Assembly: GCF_037975245.1 (NCBI RefSeq)
Contig: NC_092577.1
Coordinates: forward strand, 8,405,013 to 8,469,012
Reading direction: 5' to 3'
Length of the DNA: 64,000 bases
Origin: Apostichopus japonicus
Taxonomy: Eukaryota; Echinodermata; Holothuroidea; Aspidochirotida; Stichopodidae
The translations under genes and the position numbers were made by a program. Position 1 is the first letter of the stretch. Every line of letters starts with the position of its first letter. Shown here one piece after another: positions 36,391 to 49,900 of the stretch. A model generated the notes under the pieces. That model was given only the letters and a program-made list of their open reading frames with translations, was not told where the DNA came from and made no database searches.

Positions 36391-36716
36391 CACTGCAAAA
36401 ACTGCAGTGTTAAAATTTTGGATTTAGCTTTTCGGTGTTGAATTCAGTGTTGATTTAACACCAATGAGAATGATATATGACCTTCAACCTCGTTCAGGTA
36501 GAAGTTTTAGCCAATACCTTTCCCAAGTTACTCTCCTTAACGCGTAAATACATTATGTCATAGAAACTGGGACTCCTAATTGGTCCATAGTAGTGGCAGT
36601 AATTATCATATCGATATCGTCGGCGAAGCTGTTACAGCCAAAGTTGCGCAAAGCAGACGAGGTGCAAACGAAGGGGGCAAAATGTTCGTTTATTTCGAAA
36701 TGAAGCAAGGAAAGTT

Positions 36717-39700
36717 ATGGTGTTCAAGGAATTCAGAGATTTGATTGAAACAGGTATGCATTCTTTTGGAGATAATCTGTGTATAGCCTATAGGTTTTAA
36801 CTTTCTCGTGAAAGGATAGGCAATCCACGGAGGCAAGGGAAGGTTGCTTTTCATAACTTCATCATAGGCAGATGCCTAACGGAAGCCTATTGCGTAACTT
36901 AGGCCTAGGCTAATTGTTGCCGAAGGCCCTATAGCCTCTAGAGGCGTAAAGCCTAGGCTAGATCATTTGTAACGTTATATATCATTGCGTAGGCCTATAG
37001 AACTGGCAGTTTAATTATACTTTCCCTTGAACAGGGCTGTGTATCACTATTTTATGTATCACTTTTAAATTAGAGTACTTCTTTCCCTTTACTAATTCAA
37101 TGTGAAATGGAGAGTGATAGTGATACCATAGGCCTACTCCATACTCCATAGTCTCGAATATAATGCATGTATGATGTAGCCTAGCCCAGTTCAAAGGGTC
37201 GTCGACGACTTGTCCTAGCCTATATGTATAGTTTACGCCCCAGCTAGTTTAACTTAATAAGTACGCCCTACTGTAAATTAGGCCTACAGTTCTATTGGCC
37301 ACCAACAAAACTAGGCTAAGACTATAAGGCCCTTAAATAGCCTCACACTCATCATCACACTGATTATAATGCAGGCAATATAATTTTGAGGTGGGTTCTC
37401 AATCGTTTCGTGCTGCATTAAGCTGTTGTCGAAATACATAATAAATAAGTTGCATTGAATCTCTTGCTGTTGAGCATGTCTAATCATCTCTGTGTTCACG
37501 AATAGACTTTTTATTATTAGTAGTTAGTAGGCTTAAATGAAATTGTTACACTGGAAAGCCATAGGGCATCAAATTTCATGCCTAGTAGTTTGCATCCCTC
37601 AATAATCCACAAGAACATTTGATGCAGATTTAGCCAACACAAAGACCAAATATGTGATAGGCCTTATATGATTTCCAATATTGTCAATTGATGACAGACT
37701 GCATATCTTAGATTAAAAGAAACTATGTAAAGCTTGTTTGTTATGTTGGTTTTGGCCAACTTTTGACTGCGAAAGGAAGCATGTCTAGCGTACATGCTTA
37801 GAAAGGCAAAAAAGTAGATAATTTTGAAGCACTTCATTACATATTTACATTGTCAATCTTGATTTCCAAAGGAAAACTTGTACTGCAGGTCTATGTGATT
37901 TTACTGTAGGCTTTTTCTGCAAGGCATGTGTAGGGTGAATGTATTGCAGTCTATATGGTAGTTTTATTACCATTAAATGTTGGCTAATTGCCTCGTTAGG
38001 GCAAATTCATAACAAATCAGCAGTTGGCCACCATTTGAATTACAAATTCAGACAAATGAAGCCCCAACTTTTTGTCACTATGTTTCTGTTTGTATTCACT
38101 ATCTTGCAAACATGCAATTTGCTGAGAAAAATGACTTTGAGCATGAGCTAGATATGACGCTCTCTGTGCAGGCCAGTTTTGGGGAGTAAATTTAATGATA
38201 CAAGGTCAAAGGCTGTTATATTTAATGCGTACAGACCTATTTCAGGGCTTAATCCTAACAAAATAGACTTAAGTATATGCATGACTAAATCAAAAGTATG
38301 ACACTTGCTGGTTTATTCTATTTTCTTTCATATATGATACAGCAAAGAAGAAATTCAAACTTGCTGAAGATGTGATACATGTGGATAGAGAGGATGGAGC
38401 AGAGTTTGATGAAGATTCTCTTGTACCTCTCCTTAAAATGGAGCCAAACAGAGCCATCATGGTGTTAAAGAGAGGTGAAAAGTGGGGTAAGTGGCAAATA
38501 AGGAAGCTCCAGACAATGCAAAATACTCTGCTTACATGAATAACCAGATGTGTTCCCAATGGGAAAATGTAGGTTAGTGTGGTGGGATCTCTGACAACAT
38601 TTCCTTAATTAAGAAGGAATAAGCCTATACCTTTTGACACAGAGAAGATCCCAGAAGTCCCTCAAAAATGACATTTGTTGTTGTTTTCGCCTCGTTTGGT
38701 GGATAACACCTCAGAATGGCTCCTTGATCCCCAGCATTTCAAATTGGGAATTTTGTTTACTTTCCATACCACATTGTGAGTAGTGTGTAAGCATAGTTTA
38801 TACAGTGGCAGTCAAGATAACAAGGGTTGAACGTTGAATTTTGACTGCAGTTCATCAGCGTTGTATTGTTTTTCCCATAATTTAGGCAATTCCCAAACGT
38901 AAAACACAGAAGATTTGAAGAAATGTCTCATGTAGTGAGGGTATATATGCAAGTACAGCAAAACAGATAAGACTTAATTGCAACTAAGGGGTAGCAGCTC
39001 TGCGGCAGTTTTAATGTCTGGTTCTTATGGCTAGTTTTGTGAAGTTTTGAAATCAATGTGTTACATTAATTGCCATTTTTGTGTAGCTGTAGGATTGATT
39101 ACTGGTTAACCGATCGAAAAATTTGACCGGTTATCAGTTCATGGATTGTTCGAAAATGCACATTCCTATTCATTACAAGAAATGTGTTCACCTATCTCTA
39201 GCTATATGTGCTTAACAGAAGATTTTCTTTTATTTAGTATCTCCAGCAGCTGCAAGGGTTAAAATAGACAGCAATTCAGATACTGATGTAATTTCTGAGG
39301 AAGATGATACTCAATATCATGCTAATCTTCCCTCCACCAGTTCTGCACCTCCCATGAAAAGAGTAAGGGAAACAGAAGCAACAACAAACGAGGCAGCTGA
39401 GGTAATCACATTTAAACATTTCTTTTAATGTTGAGGGCATACCATTCATTGGAAACCTGAAACTTGGCAAAACATTTGCTCCAATTAGAAAGTTTTTGTA
39501 TCCTCCTTAGCATGTAACAATCTTTGTGAAAATGTATTGTATTTATTGATAATGCTTGAATCCACATTGCTCCCAAAGACTTTGGATATAGCATAAAACA
39601 ACTCAAGAAGCTGCATACATTGGTGTTGGATTTGGGGTTTGACATCTTGACTGAACAGAAATATTACTTTTGAGATGTTTCATATTTGCTATTAACTTGC

Positions 39701-41870
39701 AAGATTCTGAACAGTCAATAACCTAACAAATTGATGTAGCCTTAAACATTATGGGTTGAGGTGGGTGTCACCAATGTAAAATATGAATGGATTTGGTGGG
39801 AAAATAAGTGGGACTGACATTTTGATGCTGGGAAGATCTCCTGTAGAAGTGATCTCTGGATTTGGAATGGTCTTTGGATATCCAAGTTAGGATTTCAAAG
39901 GACATTAGAAAACAATAATACTAATATTAAAATAAAAAGAATGTAGGTCTTTTACTAATTTATGTTACAAAAGCTCTGAATATGAATCTCTAAAGTTCAT
40001 TACAACTTCCAAGAATCCTTGTATTTTTTTTCTACACTTTATTAAAGCTCATAAGTGCAGTTCTTCAAAAAAGTACAAGTGGAGCCACTGTTTTAGCTGA
40101 ATACAGAGCCCAAAAGTGTCTGAGCAAAAAGTCCAGGAGATTGTTGGTAAACATTGTAGTTGCTAACATGATGGACGTACATGGGTTAGTTTTAGTTTTG
40201 TAGTTGTAAACATAGAAAATCATGATTGCTGCAATGAAATGTTTAAAACTTTAACATGTCTATGAACATGGATTAATTGACACTTGTAAGTATGTAAGTG
40301 CTCCATTGATGAAACATTTAGATTGTCAACCCATGAAGATAGTTGGAAAATTGGAGTGTGGCAGTAGCAATTTCTGACTGCCACACTTGTGTCAATTTTC
40401 AACAAGGCTAATTGGTATGTTCCCGTTACAGAATGAGTTGTCTGTTGCTTTGTCAGATCTGATCCTGAGCTGGGGATCCATTGTAAACTTAGCCTTAAAG
40501 ATCTGCTGCATTGGCCCCAAATTAGCACAATAATAGAAAAAATGTGTTTCCTTTCAAGGACAGTGATGTGACTTGCTCAGTATTTACCATTGAACAACAG
40601 GTATTGCTTTTCATGTTAAATATTCTCCACAGACAATACCATATGCTGAAAGACACATGTCATTGAAATTGTGTACTCAAACTTAGTTGGGCTAACCCAG
40701 GCAGTTCAATTTCATTATGTTAGAAACTTTCCTAGTTAATAGCATGTTATATTCGGGAGCTCTGACCAATACAGCAGATAGCTGAGCTCCTTTAAAGACC
40801 CTTTTCTCCTCTGTGCAAGAGAATTTCAAGGCCCAGGTTATTAAATTCTGCATTGGTCCATTGTTGTTTTAAGACATACATAACATTTGAACTGACCAGT
40901 ATTGCAGGTTTATGGCAGATTTGTGGTGAGAGAAAAGAGCCTTTAAGTAATCACTCATTTAGTAAGGCAAACATCTAATACACTTATATTACACTTTATT
41001 ATAATATAATATTACACTATATTATAATACACTTTATTTTCCCTACATCTACCATCACAGACGGACGCCACCTACGGTCACAGAAAGAAAATATGCAGCT
41101 GGTATTGTCAACCTGTTTGAAAACCTTCAAGACCCATACACACCAACAGGTCATGTAAGTAATTAATTTAAATAAACTGCAGGAGGACCCAAGACCCCCA
41201 CCAAGGGTTTTGTGGATTAAAAACTCGCTGTCATAGGGACATTATTGTAAATTTTGGAACTATACTTCAAAACAGTTGTTCTGCAGTATCATAGTTTAAC
41301 ATTCAATGCAGGGAAAAGGCATACATGTATAGGAGGGGAAATGTTTGTCTAATGCAGGGCCAGTCAAATTTTACATTATAGGTATCATGATCTTTCCAGG
41401 GCAAGAGGAGAACTTTTTTTCTCACTTAAATGTTGGGACATGCATGATTTGGAACTGGACATTGCCATAGAAAACATTTCATCTCCCCCCCCCCCCCCTT
41501 TGCAATTCTTCCTTTAGATGCCCATGAGGCCATGACTTCAGTAGAAATAGAGGAAGTTGTGGTTAAAGGTCTCTTGTATAAGCGCTGTAGTTTTGCTAGT
41601 TCAAACTAAAATTACTGCCACATACTCATAATTTCTGAGAGTGTTTTTGATGGTAAAGATGTCTTGGAAGCTACTTATGAAAACTCCTAGCAATTTTCAA
41701 CCTACAGCTTAACTTGGGAAATGCTATTAAGAAGTCTCCAACTGGAGAGTGGTACATAAAATGAACCACAGCTAGTGCTAAATACATTTCATTATTATTT
41801 TCAGGAAGCTTTTTATGATGAAAGAACCAATACAGGATTCCTTGCAGCAAGGATAAAAAACGTCAATTGA
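36717..41870 (+). CDS. Transposon-borne CIDE-N-like / SAMD3-like protein, six exons
   Basis: Exons are ...36753, 38343-38486, 39238-39401, 40048-40184, 41061-41154 and 41805-41870. All have AG/GT borders, and phases match through the chain (1, 1, 0, 2, 0). Exons 1-2 encode a CIDE-N-like domain: FKEFRDLIE, then EDGAEFDEDSLVPLL and IMVLKRGEKW, close to the DFF/CIDE pattern. Exon 3 is an acidic Ser/Thr linker. Exons 4-6 (LVNIVVANM, AAGIVNLFENLQDPYTPTGH, GFLAARIKNVN) resemble transposon-borne SAMD3-like proteins. The frame is open upstream of the ATG used here to about 36603, with more CIDE-N sequence, so the true start probably lies upstream or on another exon. The TGA at 41868 may be a disabling mutation, since related sequence continues. 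Function is unknown. Confidence 0.72.
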
Positions 41871-42256
41871 GGAGAACGTCATTCTGAACAATCAAACATA
41901 ACTCCAAAGGACCCTGCCTGCAAACAAGATGGAGGCCCCATGCTTAAAAGGGCATTACCTGCTGTGTCTGATAACCTGCAATCTGAAGATAACACTATGC
42001 AGATGTAAACTGGATGAAACATACCCCTGCTGTATCTACAGATTCTAATTTGGTCTTTGAGAAGATGAAAAATACTCTATTAGTGAGGAGAAACATGGTC
42101 AATGCTATGAATTCAGCAGCGCATATAATAGAGGAATTTCCACAATTCAAGATTACTCCAGGCCTTGTGAGTATGACACAAAGTATTCTGACTGGTGTCA
42201 TGTATGCTATTAGACTGTGGATTGCATGCATTTACAAGTGTGCGGGGGAGATATGA
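41871..42256 (+). pseudogene. Decayed downstream part of the SAMD3-like coding region
   Basis: After the TGA at 41868-41870 the same frame stays readable to a stop near 42006. Another frame then (42014-42256) gives MKHTPA..., FEKMKNTLLVRRNMV and EEFPQFKITPGL, a block typical of SAMD3-like proteins. Separation by a stop and a frame change indicates decay rather than a normal end at 41870. A missed intron is possible but no good splice pair was seen. Confidence 0.6.
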
Positions 42257-42672
42257 CTGTCATGGGCATGGACGTCGCTAGAGGGGGGTGTGGGGGGTTG
42301 CGACTGTCGCACTTTAAATTTTCCGACTGTCGCACTCTCATTTTCACATATTCTTGTAATTTGCGAGTGACCTAACATTTTCGGTCAAAATTGACCTTCA
42401 ATCAGTCATTTTCACCACGTTTTCCTTGTCACATTGAGACATTGTATCTCGCGATCCTTATACTCCACCATACAAAACTTCGTTAGAGTTTTGTTTGGAG
42501 CACACTGTCTTACAAACCATTGTTTCGTGGATTTGCTGTGAAAGAGGCAGTACCTCAGCAGACTTATGTCAGGAAAACCAGTGAACTTGTTGACTTCAAA
42601 CCACTGTCATTACTGAGGAGTCAATCCAGATGTGATCATCACACTTATGTATGTCCAAGGCACATAATTTTT

Positions 42673-43465
42673 CAATGAGTTAATTTTGCACATTTTTTGA
42701 CTGAAGTAACCCAGTCAGTGTTCGTTTCCAACAATTGATTTATCTATGAACAGTGATTAACTTGTTTCGCCAGCTAGAATATTAAAGAACATGCTACAAA
42801 TTACCTTTTAATCAGTGTTATGTGATTGCCAATGGTTCAGTTAAATGTTCAAACATATAATTATCAAAGTAACACTGTGTTATAGTTCAAGTGTAAAGAT
42901 ATGAATACACAGTGTACACATTGTATACACACATCCAGGCATTAAAGCGTTATACCATTGGTTTCCATGCATGTGTTTATCAGTTTGAGACAAAGGTATA
43001 ATATTAACTTTAAGCATTTATAATATGCAAGCATTATGATCTGATTTATCTTCATTAAAAAATAAGTTTATTATCAGTTTATGGGCTGGCAATGAGTTAA
43101 TTTTGCACATTTTTTGACTGAAGTAACCCAGTCAGTGTTCGTTTCCAACAATTGATTTATCTATGAACAGTGATTAACTTGTTTCGCCAGCTAGAATATT
43201 AGAGAACATGCTACAAATTACCTTTTAATCAGTGTTATGTGATTGCCAATGGTTCAGTTAAATGTTCAAACATATAATTATCAAAGTAACACTGTGTTAT
43301 AGTTCAAGTGTAAAGATATGAATACACAGTGTACACATTGTATACACACATCCAGGCATTAAAGCGTTATACCATTGGTTTCCATGCATGTGTTTATCAG
43401 TTTGAGACAAAGGTATAATATTAACTTTAAGCATTTATAATATGCAAGCATTATGATCTGATTTA
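42673..43465. repeat. Direct repeat: two 376-bp copies 417 bp apart
   Basis: Copies 42673-43048 and 43090-43465 keep constant register with no gaps and differ at one base noticed (TTAAAGAAC against TTAGAGAAC). The spacer is 41 bp. They lie near the right end of the CACTA-like element and were duplicated recently compared with the LINE's age. Confidence 0.93.
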
Positions 43466-43961
43466 CATGTTAGACAAGCTTTTGTTCATTCTTGTTTATG
43501 CACTCGATAAGGTGTTTTCTGTACAACTGATGCTTCCAAGATGAATATAAAAAACGTGTAACACATTGAAAATGGCATCTATGGTTTTTATCTGTTGTTT
43601 ATTGCTTATGCGTATTGTCCAGCCCAGACTTGGGCGATACCTTGGAAAGGTGTTATACAAAAATACAGAATTAACACGATCTGGATTGGATAAAAAACTT
43701 GCAATTCAACATCAGTGGGAAGATCTAAATAACACCATTTTTGGTGTTAAAATCAATTCAGTTAGTGTTAGTTTTACACCAACCAGAGTAACAATATCAA
43801 CACCAAAGATAATGAATTTAACACCCTTTGTGGTGTAAAGAAAAGGATTCTCAACTTGGTGTTAATTTAACACCTGCTGGTGTTGGCAAATATGCACTCC
43901 AAAAAGAATACAAATTTAACACCATGGGTGTTAAATTTAACACCCGAGTTTTTGCAGTGCA

Positions 43962-44308
43962 TTAGGTATCCCGGTATCATCTTTATTCACAATATTGACG
44001 ATCTATTTCGCTTGAACTATGAGCAGAAGCTATCTAGGCTGAAACACCAGCTTAGAGTTTGGAATGGGCGTGATCTCACACCTATTGGCAGAAACACAAT
44101 AGTTAAGTATTTTGCAATTTAGCCAACTCGTCTTCATTTTCCAGGTTTTGCCTAGACCCCCAAAAGATTTTAGTAATAAAATTCAAAGTATTTTTGAATT
44201 CATTTGGAACGAGAATCCTGACAAATTTAAAAGACTTACAGTGTATAACAGAATTGAAAAGAGAGGTTTAAAAATTATTCATGTTCACAGCTTTGTTGAA
44301 GCTCTTAA
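43962..44308 (+). pseudogene. LINE ORF2 fragment 2: post-RT region
   Basis: Continues fragment 1 after the CACTA-like element: RYPGIIF, LRVWNGRDLTPIGRNTIVK, then after a one-base frameshift QLVFIFQVLP, FEFIWNENPDKFKR and FVEALK. These blocks are typical of Tx1/L1-like ORF2 between the RT and the C-terminal zinc motif. It is cut at 44308 by the TTAA element and resumes at 51812. Confidence 0.85.
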
Positions 44309-44518
44309 AGGTGGGATCGCTCGTAATTTCCTCGTAAATTCTGTCCTTCACACCACCCGATTCAAAAATAATATCAATACTACCCTCTACCGGTTCGTCG
44401 CTGTTGTCTCGTAATTTCTCAGCAATCCAGTATTTACGGCTAGTAAGCAATAAACGGGTTCGGTTACTTGAACGGTGGCCTTGGCGAAATTCCTGCATAG
44501 TTTCTTGTCTGTGGCAGT

Positions 44519-46947
44519 ACAGGGAGTTGTTATGGAACAACTCCCTGGTCAGTAGTATGCGGTATTACGCCGCGTTTTCGTGTGTGTTGTGTGATACAAA
44601 ACTCTGCGCTTTGTTTTACGTTCAGAACTTTTCACAACTAATGGGCTGTACAGTATAGGTTACGGTCGAGCTTTGCATCAGGCGTAATAGTTCGACCAGG
44701 GCGCTGCTACTCTAGGCTCTAGCAGCTCCCTGCTTTTACTCTTTTAGGCCTACATGGTGAGCAGTCGACGTCAAGAAACAGCTCAAAAAACTATAGTTAT
44801 GAACTTTATGTCTGATTTACGCTGACTGGTGTCACAAAAAGACAAACGCGAATGAGTGAAAAATATGACTGAAGTGATTACAAAATTGGGTATCAAACGT
44901 AAAGTCAAGTCCGTCATGTGTGAACAATTGGTATTTCAGCCAATATAGGTATTAATTATACATAAACAGAGTCACAGCTTACATTGTATTTTATATATAA
45001 ATTTTAGTTATATATCAGGAGGGTAAGACAAAGCATTTTATGTCATATACCATATATAGATAAATATGTATATTTAATTATTTTTGGACTCCTGGCAACG
45101 GGCCCTTTAGGCGATCACAGAGCACTTGCCCTAGCTGCACCCCGTCCTCCTAACCGGTGCACGTAAACCCTGTCCTTGCACCCCTTGACCCGAATTAAAA
45201 AATAACGAAACTTGAACGGAAAAGGGAAGGAAAATACGTTGCCATAAGGGGCGGCTCCACCCTCTTTAGAAAGGATTGGCAAAAAGGGAATAAGTACATG
45301 AACAATAAACTAATAGTTATTTCCATTGAAAAGTGTCTCGCTGAGCATCGGCCGTCAAAGCAAAAAACTTTTTTTCCTAAATCACGTCAGTGTATTGCTT
45401 TCCAGTGTACTGTACTCCCTGAATTGACTCTCCTGCTTCTTGTTCCGAACAGCTCCCAACGAAATGCCAAAAAGTCGGCAACGGGGTTGGGGTGGGTTAC
45501 CCAGCTCCACCATGGGGCACCTCATCTCGACTGACTCGAATTACAACTCGAAACTTTAACTGAAATTGGATTGAATTAAAAAATATATATACTAGCTGTC
45601 TGCATGGATCATACTTATCTATACTACTGTGTGACCATATAGGCGTACAGGCTCTATATAGTCAACCAGGAGAGACTGGGGGGAAGCTTTTTTTCTTGCC
45701 ACAGAAAATTAAACATTGCCCGGAAGTTCCTAGCACGATTAATTCATTTCAAACTTCGACGGCAATGAAGGACAAAGAGAACCATATAGGCCTATGCCTG
45801 ACTATAAGATCATTGCACCATCAGGAACAACTCCGAATAATCTTCCATTTGCCGATTCATTACACTGGGAATAAGGGGTGGGGGTGGGGCTTTCCATTTG
45901 ATCCGCAAGTATATTGAATGGTCACCACAACAAGGGTGTATAGCTTGGGACTAGCACGGGGAGACTTGTCAACCTTGTGAACTTTTTTGGGGGTGACGGA
46001 TGCGGGGGGGGGGGGGAGTTGGCAAACTAAAACATACAGGGTAAACAGAGGGGAGGAAAGAGGTCAAAAAAGAAAGAGTGAAAGACAGATGAAGGGATGG
46101 AGGAAGAAAGTAAAGAAAATGTGGAGATGGAGGCTATGGGTAGAGATAGATATGATATGAAAGTACAGAGAAAAAAAAACCAAGAGCAGAAAAATGGAGA
46201 TCACTGGGATACTGTCAAATACACAAGAAGAATATACAATCTAAATACTGGAATTAAATAATGCACAACATAAATACAGCTTTATGACATCAACAAATCA
46301 AAGGGGAAAGATATAATGTTTCAAGGATGCTGGAAAATAAGACACAACAGAAGATGGTTATGGTTTCTGATCTATTAGGCTTCTTCTCTCTACTGCTACC
46401 AGGATGTAAGAGACCACAGGGACTCGCACAACTCTTTAAGTTGTGATGACCTCTGACCCTTACTATGCCTAACTGTTATCTTGCCAGGAAATAAATACAC
46501 CAGTGCATGAGAGGAGGTGAGAGACAGGACTGATTGATCGTGTCGATAGGGGTACATGTGATTCAAGAAGATAGATGTAAAGATTAGCATCGTTTGGACA
46601 CTTCAAATGGGACCCCCTCCCCACCCCCCCACACCCTCCCCCACGTTCAAATCATATCCCCTCCTGGCAACGGAAATGAACACCAGTATAAATAAACCGA
46701 TACAGATATTTATACACGCTGTGCGTGTAGGCCTATATACAATAATATAAAGCTGGCCATTCTCTGATTGTTACTCCTTGATTGAATTTCCCCAACCTTG
46801 CCCACCTTGACTTAGAGGGTGGCCAAGCTCCTGATTTACAGTCATAGCTACTATCGAACAAAATGGACGAAAGCAATTTATCTCAATCTGGTGATGCAGA
46901 TGTATCATTAGCTGCTAATCCAACGTTTGTGAATGTCGCACAACCTG
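44519..46947. other. Left interior of the TTAA element, no supported gene
   Basis: A near-perfect hairpin lies at 44520-44548 (CAGGGAGTTGTT / AACAACTCCCTG). No exon continuing the minus-strand gene beyond its stop at 46948 was found. If a transposase once followed, it has been deleted. Confidence 0.45.
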
Positions 46948-49900
46948 TCAACAAAAGTCTGGGAAAAGTGCTTGCCCCTGCCATATGTATGATCTCTTTT
47001 GTTCAGGATCATGTAAATGTGGCAATGTGTATTCGTATAGTCTGAGGTTTCTCTCCCATGCTGCTCCATATCTAATCCTACTGGTGACATTGGACAGAAC
47101 ATTGGCAGATGGCTTCTTGAGAGGTGTTGAAGTAACTGGATCAGGAGTATCTGTAGAGATTACATAAAACAATAGTTACTAGATTGCAAGTATCCTGCTA
47201 TAGCTTCTATGGCTGTGACTAAAAATATACAGTACCTTTTGTTTAGAACTTATCACACTTATGCAGCACTGGAAACTGATATTTCAATTTAAATGGTGTC
47301 ATTGAGTTTAGAGGACATTGAAGTTACAAGTATGTTGGTGAAACCAAGACCACCCTCAAGAAGCAGTTCTAGTCACAAGTCAATACCATGAAAATGGAGA
47401 CTCCAGTAGGGGAACACTTTCAGCTCCCCAATCATACCATTAAAGACATGTCCCAACAGGTAACTAACTTCGTAGACTAACCATCTCAGACACAGTACAC
47501 CACAGCAGAGATAGAGAGAGTGGACGTAGTGCCCTAGCACCATTCAACTGAATGGGCTCAATATACAGGAAGGACATGACTAACTTTATCCTGCTCCATC
47601 TCTGTATTCTGCTATAGTTTATTTGCCCTCTCTCCTTACTTAATCCTCGCTTTGTACTCCACAGTTTATCTAAATACCTCTGCTTTCACTGACTCCTTTT
47701 GTTCAATACACCATTAACTTCTTTCTTTGTGTTCACCATGTCCTCTCTGTTCCAGGCTCTATTGTGTCTCTTTAATTTACTGTTACTAGTCAGTTTGCCT
47801 CTAAAGAAGATCCTGATAATATCAGGCCCACTTACTTTTATAAATTCTCATACACATGTATGCTTTTTAGTGGATGAGCAATATGCTACCATCTTTTTCT
47901 TTTCTTTTGGAATTTAATGAGAATGAAATTGTATTATTTTTCTGATCACACCAGATCAGATAAGATTAGCACTGCTCTTCCAGTCTGTAATTCATGCAAG
48001 GATAAACATATAAATTTACCTTCTCCTTTCTGAGTGTCAACTGATCTTTCTGTGGTGACAGCCGCTGAGAATGCCTCTGTTTGACTTTCAGCATCTTTCC
48101 GGAAAAGATGCATTTGAAACCTATACAATGAAACAAAAAAAATTGTCTGTAAATCATATAACTGAAATAGTAATTTTACTGTACACCCCAAGCTTAATTG
48201 TATGCGTAATGAATCTGGTAATGACCAAATCATTACAAACATACATGTTTTTATCATACCTACCCAAGAAAAAATATGAAAGAGAAAAGTAACAAACAAA
48301 CACTTAGGCAGATTTCAATAATAACATATTGTTAACCCACACTGATTTAAACCCAGATAAGGATGAGATATTCTTTCATACTCTTCTTCAACATATCCAT
48401 AAACCGCGGTACCTTTCAAGAATTGTAAGGATAATTTTGTGTTGCCCAACTGCTTGCCCAACAACTTGAGCTCACATGTCAATGTAAAATTTACTATGTA
48501 AACTTCCTGTCTTAGTGAACTGATTGGTTTCATATCGCTAAAAGATGTCCAGTCTTTTGATCAAAGTTTGATGTACACTCATTATTTACCTACTGTGTAA
48601 ACTTCCTGTTTATGTGAGCAGTTGCTTTCATGAGTGAGAATTGAGATGCTAGCTTACTCCATGACACCATTGTGAAAAATTCCTGTTTACATGAATAGCT
48701 TGATTTCAGACTACCATTAATTTAACGCTAGATTACTCTCCACAAGAGATAGTTTCGGCCACCAAATTTAATAGATATTATAATTTTTGAACACTAAACA
48801 TCAGATCATTCACAAGAAGCTGAACAAAAACAAGCATAGTACTGACTATATATAAAAAATATGATAACTTAGCACAGCATCATAAAGTATGAGCATCAGG
48901 CCTACACAAAAAAAACTGGTACTTTCTTACCTCCAGGCATGGCTATATAAAGGTTTATAAAGGTATAGCTATATGTACTAATATGGTCCCTCAATTTGTG
49001 AGGCTAATTTACCTAATTTCTTGCATAGCAGTTGGGTTCCTTCAAAAATCCCAAACACAGAAATGTACACATGATTGCTGGAATATTGGACAGACAGTCA
49101 GTAGATAACAGTATAACACCCTGTTGCCCACATGAACCATTAAAACCTGATTGCATATATGCTGGCTGTGGCTGACCTTAGAAAAACATAAGGTCTAGTT
49201 GCATACGCAGCGGTGTGAAAACATGTGAATCAGTTAGTAGTGATTCTAAATTATTTATGTATAGTAGATGCATTATTTTTATAGGAAAAATTGCAGGTTC
49301 ATGTGGTTGTACTTGTACAGCACAGTAGGCCTTCCTGGGTACCGTTGTTTTCCGCACACGTTACTTTCCGCTGAAACAAAACGGTGTTTTCCGCAAACAA
49401 ATTTGTCAGCGGAAAACAACGTTTTTTTTCAGCGGAAAGTAACTTTTTTTTTGGAAGAACAATAACTTACTGAATTGATTAGACACATGGAAGGATTTAG
49501 GAAGATGGAGAAGATAGGATTTGACTGTAACAGGATAAAATGTAGCTTCGAGACTAGATTTAGGATACAGTAGCTAAGGTTGTACTTGTAGCTTAGGCTG
49601 TAAGGCTTACTTATACAGCCATTTTATTTCCAGCGAAAATCAAAGATACCGCCTTTTACACCTTTTTTTTTAAACCATCATTACGCGGGCCGAATTTTTA
49701 ATACTTAATTAGATACTCAATCTTCATAACGCGGGCGTCCCTTTGCCCTAGTATTATATGCTTCTTTAATAATTCGTAATTACAAACACCCCAAGCCTCC
49801 TCTAAATTATACGCAGCTTAACTTTTCTGACATGAACTCAGTCTAACCATCCTTGATCGACGTTCTTTGATACTTTCTCATGTTATTTTAATCATCCTGC

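Larger units (their letters stand above)
36391..43959. mobile_element. CACTA-like DNA transposon, 7,569 bp, inserted in the LINE
   Basis: Both ends carry the inverted terminus CACTGCAAAAACT. A 2-bp target repeat CA lies at 36389-36390 and 43960-43961. Excising the element plus one CA restores the LINE frame (N-A-P-I-R-Y-P). Subterminal zones are rich in GGTGTTAAATTTAACACC-type palindromes, especially 43735-43950. It carries a CIDE-N/SAMD3-like gene but no transposase I can recognise. Assignment to EnSpm/CACTA rests on the termini and is tentative. Confidence 0.82.

Noticed and set aside
46863-47167. Plus-strand frames here, one starting MDESNLSQSGDADV
   Set aside because: They are antisense to exon 3 of the minus-strand gene, which has matching splice phases; the plus frames have no partner exons.
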